NCBI RefSeq assembly: GCF_900109375.1 | Contig: NZ_FOAB01000006.1 | Coordinates: 186,001 to 250,000 of the forward strand | DNA from: Aquimarina amphilecti | Lineage (GTDB): Bacteria > Bacteroidota > Bacteroidia > Flavobacteriales > Flavobacteriaceae | Length of the DNA: 64,000 nucleotides | Reading direction: 5' to 3' | Shown here: positions 63,729 to 64,000 of the stretch, piece by piece | Layout: the number at the start of each line of letters is the position of its first letter | Position numbering within the stretch: position 1 is the first letter of the stretch | Program-made: the position numbers and the translations under genes | Notes under the pieces: generated by a model | Told to the model about the DNA's origin: nothing | Seen by the model: only the letters and a program-made list of their open reading frames with translations | Databases searched by the model: none

Positions 63729-64000
63729 ATGAACACTTACAATGATTATATCAGGGAGATCGAAGAAAGGAAATCCCTTGGGTTACACCCTAAGCCAATC
63801 GATGGAGCTGAGTTATTAAGCGAAATTATCGCCCAAATTAAAGATGACAATAATGCACATCGTGATGACTCCCTTAACTTTTTCATCTATAATGTTTTAC
63901 CAGGAACTACAAGCGCTGCTGGTGTAAAAGCTCAGTTTTTAAAAGAAATCATTTTAGGTAAAGAAGTAGTTACAGAGATTACTCCTGCTTTTGCTTTTGA
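63729..64000 (+). CDS. acnB: Aconitate hydratase B, 5' part (cut by window end)
   Basis: Only the first 90 codons are present. The N-terminus is MNTYNDYIREIEERKSLGLHPKPIDGAELLSEIIAQIKD, then FFIYNVLPGTTSAAGVKAQFLKEIILGKEVVTEITPAFAF, which is the helical HEAT-like N-terminal domain of AcnB (2-methylisocitrate dehydratase/aconitase). Cytosolic TCA-cycle enzyme that needs a 4Fe-4S cluster. The start is the first ATG after AT-rich DNA. Catalytic Cys residues lie beyond the window. Confidence 0.9.
   Translation, partial: MNTYNDYIREIEERKSLGLHPKPIDGAELLSEIIAQIKDDNNAHRDDSLNFFIYNVLPGTTSAAGVKAQFLKEIILGKEVVTEITPAFAF

Noticed and set aside
63509-63736. Minus-strand frame overlapping the acnB start
   Set aside because: Low-complexity AT-rich frame overlapping the real acnB N-terminus.
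1-64000. CRISPR arrays, tRNA/rRNA genes, transposases, phage genes
   Set aside because: I looked for repeats with regular spacing, tRNA-like T-loops and transposase motifs and saw none.

Overview
The window is AT-rich DNA from a member of the Bacteroidetes, almost certainly family Flavobacteriaceae; Aquimarina or a relative is my guess. The evidence is: many promoters with the Bacteroidetes -7 element TAnnTTTG (some with TTG about 19-21 nt upstream), hardly any Shine-Dalgarno sequences, a type IX secretion C-terminal domain, many short lipoproteins with an SC lipobox, bacillithiol synthesis (BshC), and gene families typical of the group (DUF922, YARHG, DUF2339/DUF3999, Skp/OmpH, the SurA-MoxR cluster). 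I found no rRNA, tRNA, CRISPR array, transposase or prophage. It reads as chromosomal backbone with small accessory patches.

Layout. 1-8387: a secreted-type amidase (5' end outside the window), a serine beta-lactamase-like lipoprotein, rimO, a strong candidate for a structured small RNA on the minus strand (about 4203-4355), a pirin gene with its AraC-type neighbour, two tandem tiny acidic lipoproteins missed by ordinary ORF cut-offs, and an ankyrin-type gene broken by one frameshift. 8388-17896: a minus-strand run of exported metallopeptidases (M14, M3, M16) interleaved with a Tat-exported DinB-like protein, a membrane protein and trmL. 18113-24749: bshC, then a minus-strand redox operon (nitroreductase, ABM monooxygenase, cupin lipoprotein, SDR, luciferase-like oxidoreductase) facing an HxlR/DUF24-type regulator across overlapping promoters with a plausible operator.

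25067-38580: a ThuA-domain T9SS cargo protein, a flavin oxidoreductase, a lipoprotein hydrolase, guaA, a multi-LysM protein, a DUF922 putative protease, lysA, a Lon-substrate-binding-domain protein, sucC, ferritin, and a 47-residue Cys/Lys-rich protein behind its own promoter just after ferritin. 38577-45151: a secreted protein of unknown family with a His-Gly/Ala-Cys dyad, the DUF2339/DUF3999 pair, and an ECF42-like sigma factor with two YCII/DGPF proteins. 45173-51058: a MORN-type protein, a cold-shock protein, a hydrolase/ECF sigma/membrane-protein operon, a PagL-like outer-membrane protein and a DUF5995 protein.

51059-64000: a GH16 glycanase lipoprotein preceded by a perfect 28-bp LacI-family-like palindrome, a possible 160-bp inverted-repeat element, a DinB protein, a PAP2 phosphatase, guaB, Skp/OmpH, an envelope-folding operon (three SurA/PpiC-related proteins plus a MoxR ATPase), a Spy-like basic protein and the start of acnB.

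The genes mostly serve envelope biogenesis, peptide and glycan breakdown, redox defence and central or purine metabolism. I see no large unknown defence or biosynthetic system. The best leads are small: the minus-strand RNA, the HxlR operator region, the Cys/Lys-rich microprotein, the paired micro-lipoproteins, the palindrome before GH16 and the His/Cys dyad protein.
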